Assembly (NCBI RefSeq): GCF_000160875.1
Contig: NZ_GG700802.1
Span: 79,327-143,326, forward strand
From: Lactobacillus iners DSM 13335
GTDB taxonomy: Bacteria; Bacillota; Bacilli; Lactobacillales; Lactobacillaceae
Length of the DNA stretch: 64,000 nucleotides
Reading direction: 5' to 3'
The position numbers were made by a program, and so were the translations under genes. Of this stretch, positions 26,303 through 35,272 are shown piece by piece. Within the stretch, counting starts at the first letter, position 1, and the number at the start of each line of letters is the position of its first letter. The notes below the pieces were generated by a model. The model was not told the origin of the DNA, searched no databases, and saw nothing but the letters and a program-made list of their open reading frames with translations.

Positions 26303-26716
26303 ATGCCAGAAAGTTCAACAATTCTTTTATCTAATAATGAAAATGGCGATGAAACTAGAGTAGATTTAGGTGTACTTGAGGTTATTTTAGGAATTGCTGC
26401 TAAAAAGGTTGATGGTGTTAATGAGATGCGTGGTTCCTTAAAAAGTAGTATTGATAAAATCTTTGGGCGTAGTAATCAAGGCAAAGGTGTCAGTTTAACT
26501 AATCGAAATGGTAATTTAATTGCTGACGTGTATGCCTATTTTGATTATGGTGTCAATGTGCCTAAAGTTGCATTAGAATTACAAAAGCAATTAGGATTGC
26601 AATTAGAGCAAATGACTAATTTGAAATTAGTGGAAACTAATATTCATGTGGTAGGTTTAATTTCAGAAGATGATAAGAATAATACTAAGGTAGAATATAA
26701 AGAGGTAAAAAACTAA
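26303..26716 (+). CDS. Asp23/Gls24 family protein (YqhY-like)
   Basis: Envelope-stress/Asp23-family protein of 137 residues: DLGVLEVILGIAAKKVDGVNEMRG is the family signature, followed by GVSLTNRNGNLIADVYAYFDYGVNVPKVALELQKQL and the terminal IHVVGLISED. Bacillus YqhY lies at the same position (efp-yqhY-nusB) and has been linked to control of acetyl-CoA carboxylase; here no accBC follows, so the role may differ. Its stop overlaps the nusB start by one base. Confidence 0.92.
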   Translation: MPESSTILLSNNENGDETRVDLGVLEVILGIAAKKVDGVNEMRGSLKSSIDKIFGRSNQGKGVSLTNRNGNLIADVYAYFDYGVNVPKVALELQKQLGLQLEQMTNLKLVETNIHVVGLISEDDKNNTKVEYKEVKN

Positions 26717-27117
26717 TGACACAGCATGATGTGAGAGTGATTGCAATGCAGGCATTGTATCTTGCCGATCAGGTACATGAACATGAAGATGTTGATGCTA
26801 TCAAGAAAAAAACCATGGATGTACTTGATATAAAAGAATTTCCCGATTATGCTTATGAAATTTTACAAGGTGTTATGAAAGAAAAAAGCTCAATTGATGC
26901 CAACTTAGCTAAGTATTTAAAAAAAGGTTGGACACTTGAGCGATTAAATAAAATCGATCTTGTTATTCTAGAAGTTGGACTATTTGAAATACAAAATAGT
27001 AAAGTGATTAAGCCAGTGTCTGCGTTAAATGAAGCATTAAATATGTGTGATGAGTTTTCATCTGCAAAATCAAAAGGTTTTATTAATGGTATATTGGCTA
27101 ACTTTATTGATAAATAG
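26716..27117 (+). CDS. nusB: Transcription antitermination factor NusB
   Basis: Binds boxA RNA with S10 (NusE) for rRNA antitermination. The 133-residue, all-helical protein starts TQHDVRVIAMQALYLAD, the usual RRxxRxxAxQxLYxxD region, and has LKKGWTLERLNKIDLVILEVGLFEI and the C-terminal ALNMCDEFSSAKSKGFINGILANF typical of the family. Coupled to the asp23-like gene. A strong terminator hairpin follows the stop within 7 nt. Confidence 0.95.
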   Translation: MTQHDVRVIAMQALYLADQVHEHEDVDAIKKKTMDVLDIKEFPDYAYEILQGVMKEKSSIDANLAKYLKKGWTLERLNKIDLVILEVGLFEIQNSKVIKPVSALNEALNMCDEFSSAKSKGFINGILANFIDK

Positions 27118-27123
27118 GTGATT

Positions 27124-27153
27124 ATGAGGTCGGCAGTGCCGACCTCATTTTTT
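27124..27153 (+). terminator. Strong terminator between nusB and folD
   Basis: ATGAGGTCGGC (27124-27134) and GCCGACCTCAT (27138-27148) form a perfect 11-bp stem with an AGT triloop followed by six T. It is conspicuously GC-rich for this genome. Only 15 nt separate it from the folD start, leaving no space for a promoter. Confidence 0.9.
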
Positions 27154-27168
27154 AAGGGGGATTTATAT

Positions 27169-28023
27169 TTGACTTTAATATTGGATGGTAAAGAGCCAGC
27201 AAAAAAAATAATAGATGAGCTTACATTAGAGGTAGAGCATTTAAAAGCTAAAAATATATTGCCTACATTTTGCGTAATTGAAGTTGGAGAAGATCCAGCA
27301 AGTAAAATATATTTACGCTTAAAACGTAAGCTTGCTAAGAAAATAGGTATTAACGAACAAACAATTAAATTCCCAGGTGACATCAGACAAGATGAATTAA
27401 TAGACAAAATTAAGGAACTGAATGCAGATCCTCATGTGGATGCTATCATGGTTCAATTACCTATACCTGAACATATTAATACTCGACTAGTGTTGGAAGC
27501 AATTGATCCTACAAAAGATGCAGATGGATTCACTCCTTATAATCAAGGGCGGATGTGGCAAGGGCAAGTAAATATTATTCCTGCTACAGTGAGAAGTATT
27601 ATGACTATACTAGATTATTATCAATTAAATGTTGAAGGTAAAAATGCTTTAATTATTGGACGAAGTATTATTGTAGGAAAACCTGTTGCTAGTCAATTAT
27701 TAGCTCGTAATGCTACTGTGACGATTGCACATTCTCACACTAGAAATTTACAAGAGCTTACCTTACTAAACGATATAATTATTTCAGATGTCGGTCGTGC
27801 ACATCTAATTACTAAAAATATGGTAAAACCAGGTAGTATACTAATTGATGTTGGTATGAATAGAGAAAATGGTAAATTAATGGGAGATATAGAATATGAT
27901 GATTGTTTGCCAATCGCTGAAGCTATTACTCCTGTACCTGGTGGAGTAGGTCCGTTGACGGTAGCCAATTTGATGAAACAAGTTATTATTTTAACTAAAT
28001 TGAGGCATAATTATGGAAACTAG
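27169..28023 (+). CDS. folD: Methylenetetrahydrofolate dehydrogenase/cyclohydrolase
   Basis: Interconverts 5,10-methylene-THF, methenyl-THF and 10-formyl-THF with NADP. Start chosen at TTG 27169 (LTLILDGKEPAKKI), with AAGGGGGA 8 nt upstream; the upstream open frame reads through the terminator hairpin and is not coding. 284 residues: CVIEVGEDPASKIYLRLKRKLAKKIGI (with the catalytic Lys region), IMVQLPIPEHI, the Rossmann loop IIGRSIIVGKPVASQL, and the C-terminal TPVPGGVGPLTVANLM signature. Overlaps xseA by 11 nt. Confidence 0.96.
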   Translation: MTLILDGKEPAKKIIDELTLEVEHLKAKNILPTFCVIEVGEDPASKIYLRLKRKLAKKIGINEQTIKFPGDIRQDELIDKIKELNADPHVDAIMVQLPIPEHINTRLVLEAIDPTKDADGFTPYNQGRMWQGQVNIIPATVRSIMTILDYYQLNVEGKNALIIGRSIIVGKPVASQLLARNATVTIAHSHTRNLQELTLLNDIIISDVGRAHLITKNMVKPGSILIDVGMNRENGKLMGDIEYDDCLPIAEAITPVPGGVGPLTVANLMKQVIILTKLRHNYGN

Positions 28024-29371
28024 TCCTAAATATTTAACAGTTACAGATTTAAATTTTTATCTGTCTAAAAAATTTAAGAACGATCCTTATTTGCATAAAG
28101 TGTTTTTACAAGGTGAAGTATCTAATTTTAGACTGCGTATGAATTCAACTCAATATTTTTCATTAAAAGATGAGAAATCAAAAATAAATGCTGTAATGTA
28201 TAAATCATTTTTTGAAAAAGTAAAATTCAAATTAGTAGAGGGAATGAAGGTATACGTTTCAGGATATATTGACTTATATTCACCGCAGGGATCGTATCAA
28301 TTCTATGTGCATACTATTGAACCTGCTGGATTAGGTGCATTGTTTGAACAACTGAGACAACTAAGGGAAAAGTTAGATAAAGAAGGTCTGTTTGCAGATT
28401 CTCATAAAAAAAAGATACCTAAATTTCCTGATAAAATAGCTGTTGTAACTAGTGCATCTGGTGCTGTTATTCATGATATTATGGTGACAGCAAATAGAAG
28501 ATTCCCGCATGTAGAAATTGATTTATTTCCTACAATTGTACAAGGTAAAGATGCTGCTGCTTCCATAATTGCTTCATTACAGCAGATAGCAGCTTCACAA
28601 GATAAATATGATGTAGTTATTATTGGTCGTGGTGGCGGATCATTAGAAGATTTGTGGCCATTTAATGAGGAAATGGTAGTACGCCAAATTTATAGTATGA
28701 CGATGCCTGTAATTTCATCTGTTGGTCATGAAACTGATACCACTTTATCAGATTTAGTAGCTGATAAAAGAGCAGCCACGCCAACTGCAGCAGCGGAGTA
28801 TGCTACACCTGAATTATCAGCGATTACGTTGCAAATAATAGAACTAAGAACGCATCTATATGCTGCTATACGTTCAATAATTAATAGTGATAAGATATTA
28901 TTTAATAGAACTAAAAATTCTGTATTTTTACGAGAACCGCAACGTTTTTATGATGAAAAAATGCAAACGTTGGATCTTTTAGAACAAAAGTTAGAACAAG
29001 TAGCGAATAATTATTTGCTTAATGTAAAAACAAAATATCAATTGGTAAATCAAAGTTTATTATCTACCAATCCCCATCAAATAATTAAACATCACTATCA
29101 AGAATTAATTTTCAAAACACAAAATTTGAATAAAAGTATGTGTTATTTAATTAATAATAACAAGAATAATTTTTATAATTTATCACAAAAATTAGATGAT
29201 AATAGTCCTTTAAAGGCAATTAGTAGAGGGTATGTATATACTGCTAATGAGGATGGAAAAACTGTTACATCTGTTCATCAAATATGTGAAAATGATATTT
29301 TAAATTTGAATTTTAAAGATGGTTTGGTAAAGACAAGGGTTTTAAAAATAAAAGGTGAAAATCATGAGTGA
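28013..29371 (+). CDS. xseA: Exodeoxyribonuclease VII large subunit
   Basis: Large subunit of the single-strand-specific exonuclease VII. 452 residues: N-terminal OB domain (LQGEVSNFRLRMNSTQYFSLKD), catalytic region (IAVVTSASGAVIHDIM, IIGRGGGSLEDLWPFNEE, SVGHETDTTLSDLVADKRAATPTAAAE), then a long helical part and a C-terminal beta tail (PLKAISRGYVYT). Starts inside the end of folD and its 3' end overlaps xseB, so the set is coupled. Confidence 0.96.
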   Translation: METSPKYLTVTDLNFYLSKKFKNDPYLHKVFLQGEVSNFRLRMNSTQYFSLKDEKSKINAVMYKSFFEKVKFKLVEGMKVYVSGYIDLYSPQGSYQFYVHTIEPAGLGALFEQLRQLREKLDKEGLFADSHKKKIPKFPDKIAVVTSASGAVIHDIMVTANRRFPHVEIDLFPTIVQGKDAAASIIASLQQIAASQDKYDVVIIGRGGGSLEDLWPFNEEMVVRQIYSMTMPVISSVGHETDTTLSDLVADKRAATPTAAAEYATPELSAITLQIIELRTHLYAAIRSIINSDKILFNRTKNSVFLREPQRFYDEKMQTLDLLEQKLEQVANNYLLNVKTKYQLVNQSLLSTNPHQIIKHHYQELIFKTQNLNKSMCYLINNNKNNFYNLSQKLDDNSPLKAISRGYVYTANEDGKTVTSVHQICENDILNLNFKDGLVKTRVLKIKGENHE

Positions 29372-29606
29372 TCAAAAGAATACATTTGAAGAACAACTTA
29401 AACAATTACAAGACATTGTAACAAAATTGGAAGGTGGCAATGTTCCATTAGAAGATGCATTGAATCAATTTCAAGAGGGTGTCAAATTAAGTCGTGAATT
29501 AGAGCAAAAATTAAATGATGCTGAAAAAATAGTAGCTAAGTTAATCGATAAAGATGGTAATGTTAAGCAACTTAACCCTGAAGATTCCAATAGTCCAGAG
29601 GAATAA
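29364..29606 (+). CDS. xseB: Exodeoxyribonuclease VII small subunit
   Basis: Small subunit of exonuclease VII, 80 residues: TFEEQLKQLQDIVTKLEGGNVPLEDALNQFQEGVKLSRELEQKL is the full family motif, with an acidic tail. Start chosen at ATG 29364 after AAAGGTG; the in-frame GTG 29355 is the ribosome site itself. ispA follows after 2 nt. Confidence 0.96.
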   Translation: MSDQKNTFEEQLKQLQDIVTKLEGGNVPLEDALNQFQEGVKLSRELEQKLNDAEKIVAKLIDKDGNVKQLNPEDSNSPEE

Positions 29607-29608
29607 AC

Positions 29609-30475
29609 ATGAAATTAACTGATTTTTCTGAACTATATCTTCCACAAATTAATAGTTTTTTGAAAGAGCAACTAGAGTGCACAATTAATGATCATAAATT
29701 TAGTGAGATTATGTCATATTCAGTCTTGGCTGGTGGTAAAAGATTAAGACCACTATTATTTTTGGCTACATTAGAGATCTTATCTCACCCTATATCTGAA
29801 AAAGAAATAAAGATTGCGTGTGGAATAGAGCTAATTCATACTTATTCTTTAATTCACGATGATTTGCCTGCGATGGATAATGATGATTATCGTCGAGGTA
29901 AGTTAACATCACATAAAAAATGGGGAGAAGCTGAAGCAATTTTAGCTGGGGATGCTTTATTGCCTTTAGGAATTCAATGGATAGCAGAGGCTAGCAATTC
30001 TTATGAACTAATAAAAGTTATTACTAGGGCCATAGGACCTAATGGTATGGCTGGTGGCCAATATATGGATATAGATTCTACTAATAATTTATCGTATAAG
30101 CGTAATGAAACTTTTATTGATAAAATGGAATTTTTGAAAACTGGTTGTTTGATTGTAGCTAGTGTGCAAATGGCTGCTAAATATGCCAATAGTAGTGATA
30201 AAGTGCAAATGAATTTACTGCATTTTGCGGAGGCTTTTGGCAGAGCTTATCAAATTTATGACGATATTGTAGATATAATGCAAACTTCAGTACAAGCAGG
30301 GAAAAAGACGCATAAGGACGCAGATAATGGCAAAAATAACACATTGACTATGCTGGGATTAGAGAAAAGTCAAGCGGAATTATCTGACCTAATTGCCCGT
30401 GGTAAGGTAGCTATTAAAGATATAGATAATCAATTGTTGAGTGATTTTTTTGATTTGTATCGAAAGGCATTATAA
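29609..30475 (+). CDS. ispA: Polyprenyl (farnesyl/geranylgeranyl) diphosphate synthase
   Basis: Trans-isoprenyl diphosphate synthase feeding undecaprenol and quinone precursors. 288 residues with SVLAGGKRLRPLLFL, first aspartate-rich motif IHDDLPAMDNDDYRRG (about 82-97), GDALLPLGIQW, the lysine in FLKTGCLI and second aspartate-rich motif IYDDIVDIM. Product chain length is not certain, but xseB-ispA-tlyA order matches bacterial farnesyl diphosphate synthases. Stop overlaps tlyA start by one base. Confidence 0.94.
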   Translation: MKLTDFSELYLPQINSFLKEQLECTINDHKFSEIMSYSVLAGGKRLRPLLFLATLEILSHPISEKEIKIACGIELIHTYSLIHDDLPAMDNDDYRRGKLTSHKKWGEAEAILAGDALLPLGIQWIAEASNSYELIKVITRAIGPNGMAGGQYMDIDSTNNLSYKRNETFIDKMEFLKTGCLIVASVQMAAKYANSSDKVQMNLLHFAEAFGRAYQIYDDIVDIMQTSVQAGKKTHKDADNGKNNTLTMLGLEKSQAELSDLIARGKVAIKDIDNQLLSDFFDLYRKAL

Positions 30476-31287
30476 TGGAAAAAAAACGTGCAGATGTTTT
30501 ATTATTTGAACAAGGTCTATTTTATTCAAGAACTGAGGCACAGCGTGCAATTATGGCAGGACTTATATCTGATCATAATCATCAAAGAATTGATAAAAGT
30601 GGCGAAAAGTTTCCAATAAATGAAGTATTTTATGTCAAAAAGGATAGTAGAAAATATGTTTCTCGTGGCGGATATAAACTGGAAAAGGCATTAAATGTAT
30701 TTAATATTGATTTAACAGATAAAGTCTGTTTGGATATAGGTGCTTCAACTGGTGGCTTTACTGATGTGGCACTTCAAAATCATGCAAAATTAGTTTATGC
30801 ACTAGATGTAGGTTATAACCAACTTTCATGGAAATTGCGTGATAATCCACAAGTAATTGTGATGGAAAAACAGAATTTTAGATATAGTACTCCAGCTGAT
30901 TTTACAGAAGGATTACCTGATTTTGCGATGACTGATGTTTCTTTCATATCCTTAGATTTAATTATGAAGCCAATGTTCGAAATTTTAAAAAATAATTGTG
31001 ATGCAGTCTGTTTAATAAAACCGCAATTTGAAGCAGGACCAGAAAATGTAGGAAAAAATGGGATAGTCCATGATCACTGCGTTCATTGTAATGTCATTGA
31101 ACATACTATTTTAGAAGCTCAAAAGATTGGGTTCAATGTGATTAATTTAGATTATTCGCCAATTAAAGGTGGAAAAGGTAATATTGAGTTTTTAATTCAT
31201 CTGCGTAAAGACTTAAATCATTTAGGTGAGAATTTGTGGCAAGGTGATATTGAAAAATTAGTTCTAGCTGCAGTTGCTGATTTATAG
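30475..31287 (+). CDS. tlyA: TlyA-family rRNA (cytidine-2'-O)-methyltransferase (S4 + FtsJ domains)
   Basis: Probable 2'-O-ribose rRNA methyltransferase, often mis-annotated as hemolysin. 270 residues: N-terminal S4 RNA-binding domain (RADVLLFEQGLFYSRTEAQRAIMAGLI), RYVSRGGYKLEKAL, SAM-binding VCLDIGASTGGFTDVAL (about 82-98), DVSFISLDLI, and LIKPQFEAGPENVGKNGIV with the catalytic Lys. ArgR, which usually stands between this gene and recN in Firmicutes, is absent; recN starts 12 nt downstream. Confidence 0.94.
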   Translation: MEKKRADVLLFEQGLFYSRTEAQRAIMAGLISDHNHQRIDKSGEKFPINEVFYVKKDSRKYVSRGGYKLEKALNVFNIDLTDKVCLDIGASTGGFTDVALQNHAKLVYALDVGYNQLSWKLRDNPQVIVMEKQNFRYSTPADFTEGLPDFAMTDVSFISLDLIMKPMFEILKNNCDAVCLIKPQFEAGPENVGKNGIVHDHCVHCNVIEHTILEAQKIGFNVINLDYSPIKGGKGNIEFLIHLRKDLNHLGENLWQGDIEKLVLAAVADL

Positions 31288-31299
31288 GAGATTATTAAT

Positions 31300-32979
31300 A
31301 TGCTTGTTGAATTGGATATCCAAAATTTTGCTGTGATTAAGTCATTAAAAGTATCATTTAAAGAAAATATGACAGTTTTAATAGGTGAAACAGGTGCAGG
31401 TAAATCAATCATTATAGATGCTCTATCATTACTTTTAGGATCAAGAGCTCAAATAGATATGATACGTTCTGGTGAATCCAAAGCAATAATTACAGGATTA
31501 TTTAGTGTAGATGATACAAATAAAGTATTGATAGATATGTGTATTGAAGCTGGGATCCCCTTAGATGATAATCAACTAGTTATTTGTAGAGAATTATCGA
31601 TTAAAGGTAGAAGTATTGTTAGAATTAATGGGCAAATTACTACTATTAATGTTTTGAAAAATCTTAGCCAATATTTAGTTGATATACACGGTCAAAGAGA
31701 TATGCAAATTTTGATGGATCAAGATTTACATATTAATTTATTGGATAATTATGCTAATAATGATTTCAAAGAGAGCTTGAGTCAATATCAAAAAATATAT
31801 GCTAAATGGCAAGAAATTAAGCAAAGACTTTCTGCAATTAGAAAGAATGCTCAAGAAATTGCTCAAAAACATGATATTTTGGAATATCAGCTTAATGAGT
31901 TAAAGGCAGCCAATTTAACGGATGAAAAAGAAGATGAAAGAGTTGATGATGAATATCGTCAATTAACTAATTATCAAAAAATTATGACTGCTGCAAATTA
32001 TTTCATGCAATTGTATGAAGATGAACAGGGATTATCTACATTGCTAGATGACGGTCAAAAAACGGCTAGTGAGTTAGCTGGATATAGTGTACAATTTTCA
32101 AATTTTGAAAAAACATTTAATGATGGAGTGTATGCTTTAGAAGATGCACATGAAGAGTTGACCTCGATTATCGATAATTTGGAATTTGATAGTGAACATT
32201 ATGCATATTTAACAGAGCGAATCAACTTGTTAAATACACTGAAGAAAAAGTATGGACCAACTTTAAAAGATGTTTTCATATTCTACGACAATATACAACG
32301 TGAAATTAATCAATTTGATAATCAATATTTTGATGAAGAAAAGTTGAATAAAGATTTGCAATCTTTGCAAGCAAAATTGATGACTTATGCCGACGAATTA
32401 ACGCAAGCTAGGAAAAATAATGCTAAAATTTTGGAGAAAAAAATAAAGCAGGAATTATCTAGTTTATATATGGATAAAGCACGATTTGTCATCAAAATAG
32501 AGCCATGTAATACTTTTAATAAATTTGGTTTAGATAAAGTTGCTTTTATGATAGCTACGAATCCAGGGGATGATTTACATCCGTTGGTCAGAATAGTTTC
32601 AGGAGGAGAACAATCACGTTTGTTATTAGCTTTAAAGGCCATTTTTAGTGAAAGTGAACCTGTTGGAACAATGATTTTTGATGAAATAGATACTGGTGTG
32701 TCTGGTAGAGTTGCTGCGGCAATAGGTAAAAAAATGCATAAGATAGGCTTAGCAAAACAAGTGATAGCTATTACACATTCACCTCAAGTTGCTGCAGCAA
32801 GTGATCATCATTTTGCTATAAGCAAGATAGTTAAAGATGGTGAAACATTTACCAAAGCTCTTTCTTTAAATAAAGACGAAACAGTAATTACTATTGCTAA
32901 AATGATGGCTGGCAAAGATATTACTGAGATTTCTAAGCAAAATGCTTTAGAACTTATTACTAAGTTACATAATGAATAA
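31300..32979 (+). CDS. recN: DNA repair protein RecN
   Basis: SMC-like ATPase acting early in double-strand-break repair. 559 residues: LDIQNFAVIKSLKVSF, Walker A GETGAGKS (29-36), long coiled coil (about 155-390), ABC signature VSGGEQSRLLLALKA near 434-448, and Walker B MIFDEIDTGVSGRVA near 457. GGAGATTATT precedes the ATG. Last gene of the folD-recN run. Only a weak hairpin (GATAT/ATATC with T run, about 32982-33006) follows. Confidence 0.96.
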   Translation: MLVELDIQNFAVIKSLKVSFKENMTVLIGETGAGKSIIIDALSLLLGSRAQIDMIRSGESKAIITGLFSVDDTNKVLIDMCIEAGIPLDDNQLVICRELSIKGRSIVRINGQITTINVLKNLSQYLVDIHGQRDMQILMDQDLHINLLDNYANNDFKESLSQYQKIYAKWQEIKQRLSAIRKNAQEIAQKHDILEYQLNELKAANLTDEKEDERVDDEYRQLTNYQKIMTAANYFMQLYEDEQGLSTLLDDGQKTASELAGYSVQFSNFEKTFNDGVYALEDAHEELTSIIDNLEFDSEHYAYLTERINLLNTLKKKYGPTLKDVFIFYDNIQREINQFDNQYFDEEKLNKDLQSLQAKLMTYADELTQARKNNAKILEKKIKQELSSLYMDKARFVIKIEPCNTFNKFGLDKVAFMIATNPGDDLHPLVRIVSGGEQSRLLLALKAIFSESEPVGTMIFDEIDTGVSGRVAAAIGKKMHKIGLAKQVIAITHSPQVAAASDHHFAISKIVKDGETFTKALSLNKDETVITIAKMMAGKDITEISKQNALELITKLHNE

Positions 32980-33083
32980 CTGATATGTTAATATATCTTT
33001 TTTATTCAAAAGTTATTAATTGCTTATCAGACAACTATCTTCTTTAAAGTTAATTTTGATATACTAAGTTATAGGTGAGAAAA

Positions 33084-33425
33084 TTGAATGAATTGCAAAA
33101 AAATGAATTATATTCTAATTTGTATGGTTTTTATGGAAAGCTTTTAACTAAAAGACAGCAAGATTATTTTGAAGATTATTATTATAGTGATTTGTCTTTA
33201 GGTGAAATAGCAGATAATCATGGAGTGAGCAGGCAAGCCGTTTTTGATAATTTAAAACGTTCATGCAAATTATTGAACAATTTTGAAACAAAGTTGCGTA
33301 TGAAAAGTGATTATGATTTTTTTGAACAATCATTGCAAAAGTGTATAGATAGTTTAAATGTTAATGACTATGTAGCAACACAATCAGTAATAGAAGTAAT
33401 GCTAAGTAGATTAAAGGGAGAATAA
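33084..33425 (+). CDS. ylxM: SRP-associated HTH protein YlxM
   Basis: Small putative DNA-binding protein that accompanies ffh in Firmicutes and modulates SRP in streptococci. Sigma-70 region-4-like HTH: LLTKRQQDYFEDYYYSDLSLGEIADNHGVSRQAVFDNLKRSCKLL. Start chosen at TTG 33084 (LNELQKNELYSN), 6 nt after AGGTGAG; GTG 33075 in frame sits in the ribosome site. 113 residues. ffh follows after 1 nt. Confidence 0.92.
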   Translation: MNELQKNELYSNLYGFYGKLLTKRQQDYFEDYYYSDLSLGEIADNHGVSRQAVFDNLKRSCKLLNNFETKLRMKSDYDFFEQSLQKCIDSLNVNDYVATQSVIEVMLSRLKGE

Positions 33426-33426
33426 T

Positions 33427-34854
33427 ATGGCTTTTGAAAATTTAAGTGAAAAATTGCAAAAAGCATTAAGAAAACTTACTGGTAAAGGTAAAATTTCTGA
33501 AAATGATATCAATCAAGCGTCTAGAGAAATTAGATTAGCATTGTTAGAAGCAGATGTTAATTTTAAAGTAGTCAAAAAATTTATTAAAACTATTAAGGCT
33601 GAAGCTTTAGGAAAAGAAGTTCAAGAGAGCTTAAATCCTGGTCAACAAATTATAAAAATAGTTAATGATGAGTTAACAAAAATGATGGGTAGTGATACTG
33701 CATCTATTATTGAGGCGAAGCATATACCTACTATAATTATGATGGTTGGTTTGCAAGGAACTGGTAAAACTACTACAGTAGGAAAATTAGCTAATTATTT
33801 AATTAAAAATAAAAAAGCAAGGCCACTTTTAATTGCTGGTGATATATATAGACCAGCTGCTATTGATCAATTAAAGACAATCGGTGCATCTTTAGATGTT
33901 CCAGTTTATAGTGAAAATAATACAGATGTAGTAGCTATTGTTGAAAATGGATTGATGCAAGCAGATAGAAATCATAATGATTATGTCATTATTGATACGG
34001 CTGGACGTTTAGAAATTGATGATCAGTTGATGGATGAGTTAAAAAATATTGTTGATGTAGCTCATCCTGAAAATATCATATTGGTTGCTGATGCAATGAC
34101 AGGTCAAGTTGCTGCAACAGTTGCTGAAGGATTTAATTCAAAATTAAAATTGACTGGTTTGATTTTGACAAAACTTGATGGTGACACACGTGGTGGTGCA
34201 GCATTATCTATTAGAGAAGTTACAGGATTGCCGATTTTGTTTACTGGTCAAGGAGAGAAGTTAACAGAACTTGATACATTTCATCCTGATAGAATGGCTT
34301 CAAGAATTTTAGGTATGGGTGATATGTTGAGTCTGATTGAAAAGGCTCAGCAGGATTTTGACGCTAAAGAAGCAGAAAAAGTTGCTCAAAAAATGCGTGA
34401 AAATACCTTTGATTTTAATGATTTTGTTGATCAAATGGATCAAATGCAAAAAATGGGACCATTAGATCAAATAATTAAGATGATACCAGGTATGGCTAAT
34501 AATCCAGCATTGAAAAATTTTAAAGTACCTGATAAGCAAATCGCACATACTAAAGCTATAGTGTACTCGATGACACCAGCTGAGAGAGAGGATCCAGATC
34601 TGTTGAATCCTTCTAGGAGACGTAGAATTGCTGGAGGATGTGGATTATCTGTTGTAGAAGTTAATCGCATGATTAAGCAATTTAAGCAGGCTAAGGATAT
34701 GATGCAAAAGGTAACATCGGGTAATTTTAAAGGATTAAGTAATCTACCTGGAATGGATACTCCTATGGCTAAAATGGCAATGAAATCGATGAGTAAGAAT
34801 TTTAAAAAGAATAAACAAAAACGTCTGAAAAAGATAAAAAGGTTCCATTCATAA
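33427..34854 (+). CDS. ffh: Signal recognition particle protein Ffh
   Basis: SRP54 GTPase that recognises signal sequences with 4.5S/6S RNA. 475 residues: N domain, G domain with GLQGTGKTTT (about 108-117), DIYRPAAIDQL, DTAGRLEID, TKLDGDTRGGAALS, then the methionine-rich M domain (about 300-440: MLSLIEKAQQ, FVDQMDQMQKMG, SRRRRIAGGCGLSVVEVN RNA-binding motif near 395-410). Standard lactobacillar length. Preceded by ylxM and followed by rpsP with its own promoter. Confidence 0.97.
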   Translation: MAFENLSEKLQKALRKLTGKGKISENDINQASREIRLALLEADVNFKVVKKFIKTIKAEALGKEVQESLNPGQQIIKIVNDELTKMMGSDTASIIEAKHIPTIIMMVGLQGTGKTTTVGKLANYLIKNKKARPLLIAGDIYRPAAIDQLKTIGASLDVPVYSENNTDVVAIVENGLMQADRNHNDYVIIDTAGRLEIDDQLMDELKNIVDVAHPENIILVADAMTGQVAATVAEGFNSKLKLTGLILTKLDGDTRGGAALSIREVTGLPILFTGQGEKLTELDTFHPDRMASRILGMGDMLSLIEKAQQDFDAKEAEKVAQKMRENTFDFNDFVDQMDQMQKMGPLDQIIKMIPGMANNPALKNFKVPDKQIAHTKAIVYSMTPAEREDPDLLNPSRRRRIAGGCGLSVVEVNRMIKQFKQAKDMMQKVTSGNFKGLSNLPGMDTPMAKMAMKSMSKNFKKNKQKRLKKIKRFHS

Positions 34855-34881
34855 TATTTTTTAGCTGTTAAGTAAAAAAGC

Positions 34882-34911
34882 TTTACAGACATTTTTATTT
34901 TGTGGTATACT
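34882..34911 (+). promoter_or_regulatory. Promoter of rpsP-rimM-trmD
   Basis: TTTACA (34882-34887) and TATACT (34906-34911) at 18-bp spacing, 34 bp before the rpsP start. Confidence 0.65.
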
Positions 34912-34944
34912 AATTAAGCAAAATATTTAGGAGGAAATTTACTA

Positions 34945-35217
34945 ATGTCAGTTAAGATACGTATGCGTCGTATGGGCTCAAAAAGAAAGCCTTTTTATCG
35001 TTTAGTTGTTGCTGATTCACGTATGCCACGTGATGGTCGTTTTATTGAGGAAGTTGGTTTTTATAATCCACTTTCAGATACTGATAGTGTTAAACTTGAT
35101 GAAGAAAAAGTATTTGCTTGGCTTCAAAAAGGTGCCCAACCTTCAGATACTGTAAGAAGTTTGCTTTCAAAAGCTGGCTTGATGAAGAAATATCACGAAG
35201 CAAAATATAATAAGTAA
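34945..35217 (+). CDS. rpsP: 30S ribosomal protein S16
   Basis: Small-subunit assembly protein, 90 residues, canonical throughout ([41 protein letters not shown]). AGGAGGAAAT precedes the ATG. The KH-domain gene khpA (ylqC), which usually follows in Firmicutes, is not present; rimM follows after a small hairpin. Confidence 0.97.
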   Translation: MSVKIRMRRMGSKRKPFYRLVVADSRMPRDGRFIEEVGFYNPLSDTDSVKLDEEKVFAWLQKGAQPSDTVRSLLSKAGLMKKYHEAKYNK

Positions 35218-35224
35218 TTATTGA

Positions 35225-35257
35225 TAGTTTGGGATTGATTTCTCAAACTATTTTATT
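35225..35257 (+). terminator. Weak terminator-like hairpin between rpsP and rimM
   Basis: TAGTTTGGGA pairs with TCTCAAACTA (10 bp, one G-T) around TTGATT and is followed by TTTTATTT. It would let rpsP be made in excess over rimM-trmD, or be a processing signal. Confidence 0.5.
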
Positions 35258-35272
35258 TATGGAGTTAATTTA

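Noticed and set aside
27118..27168. Coding sequence upstream of folD
   Set aside because: It reads through a strong terminator hairpin; TTG 27169 has AAGGGGGA and the FolD N-terminus.
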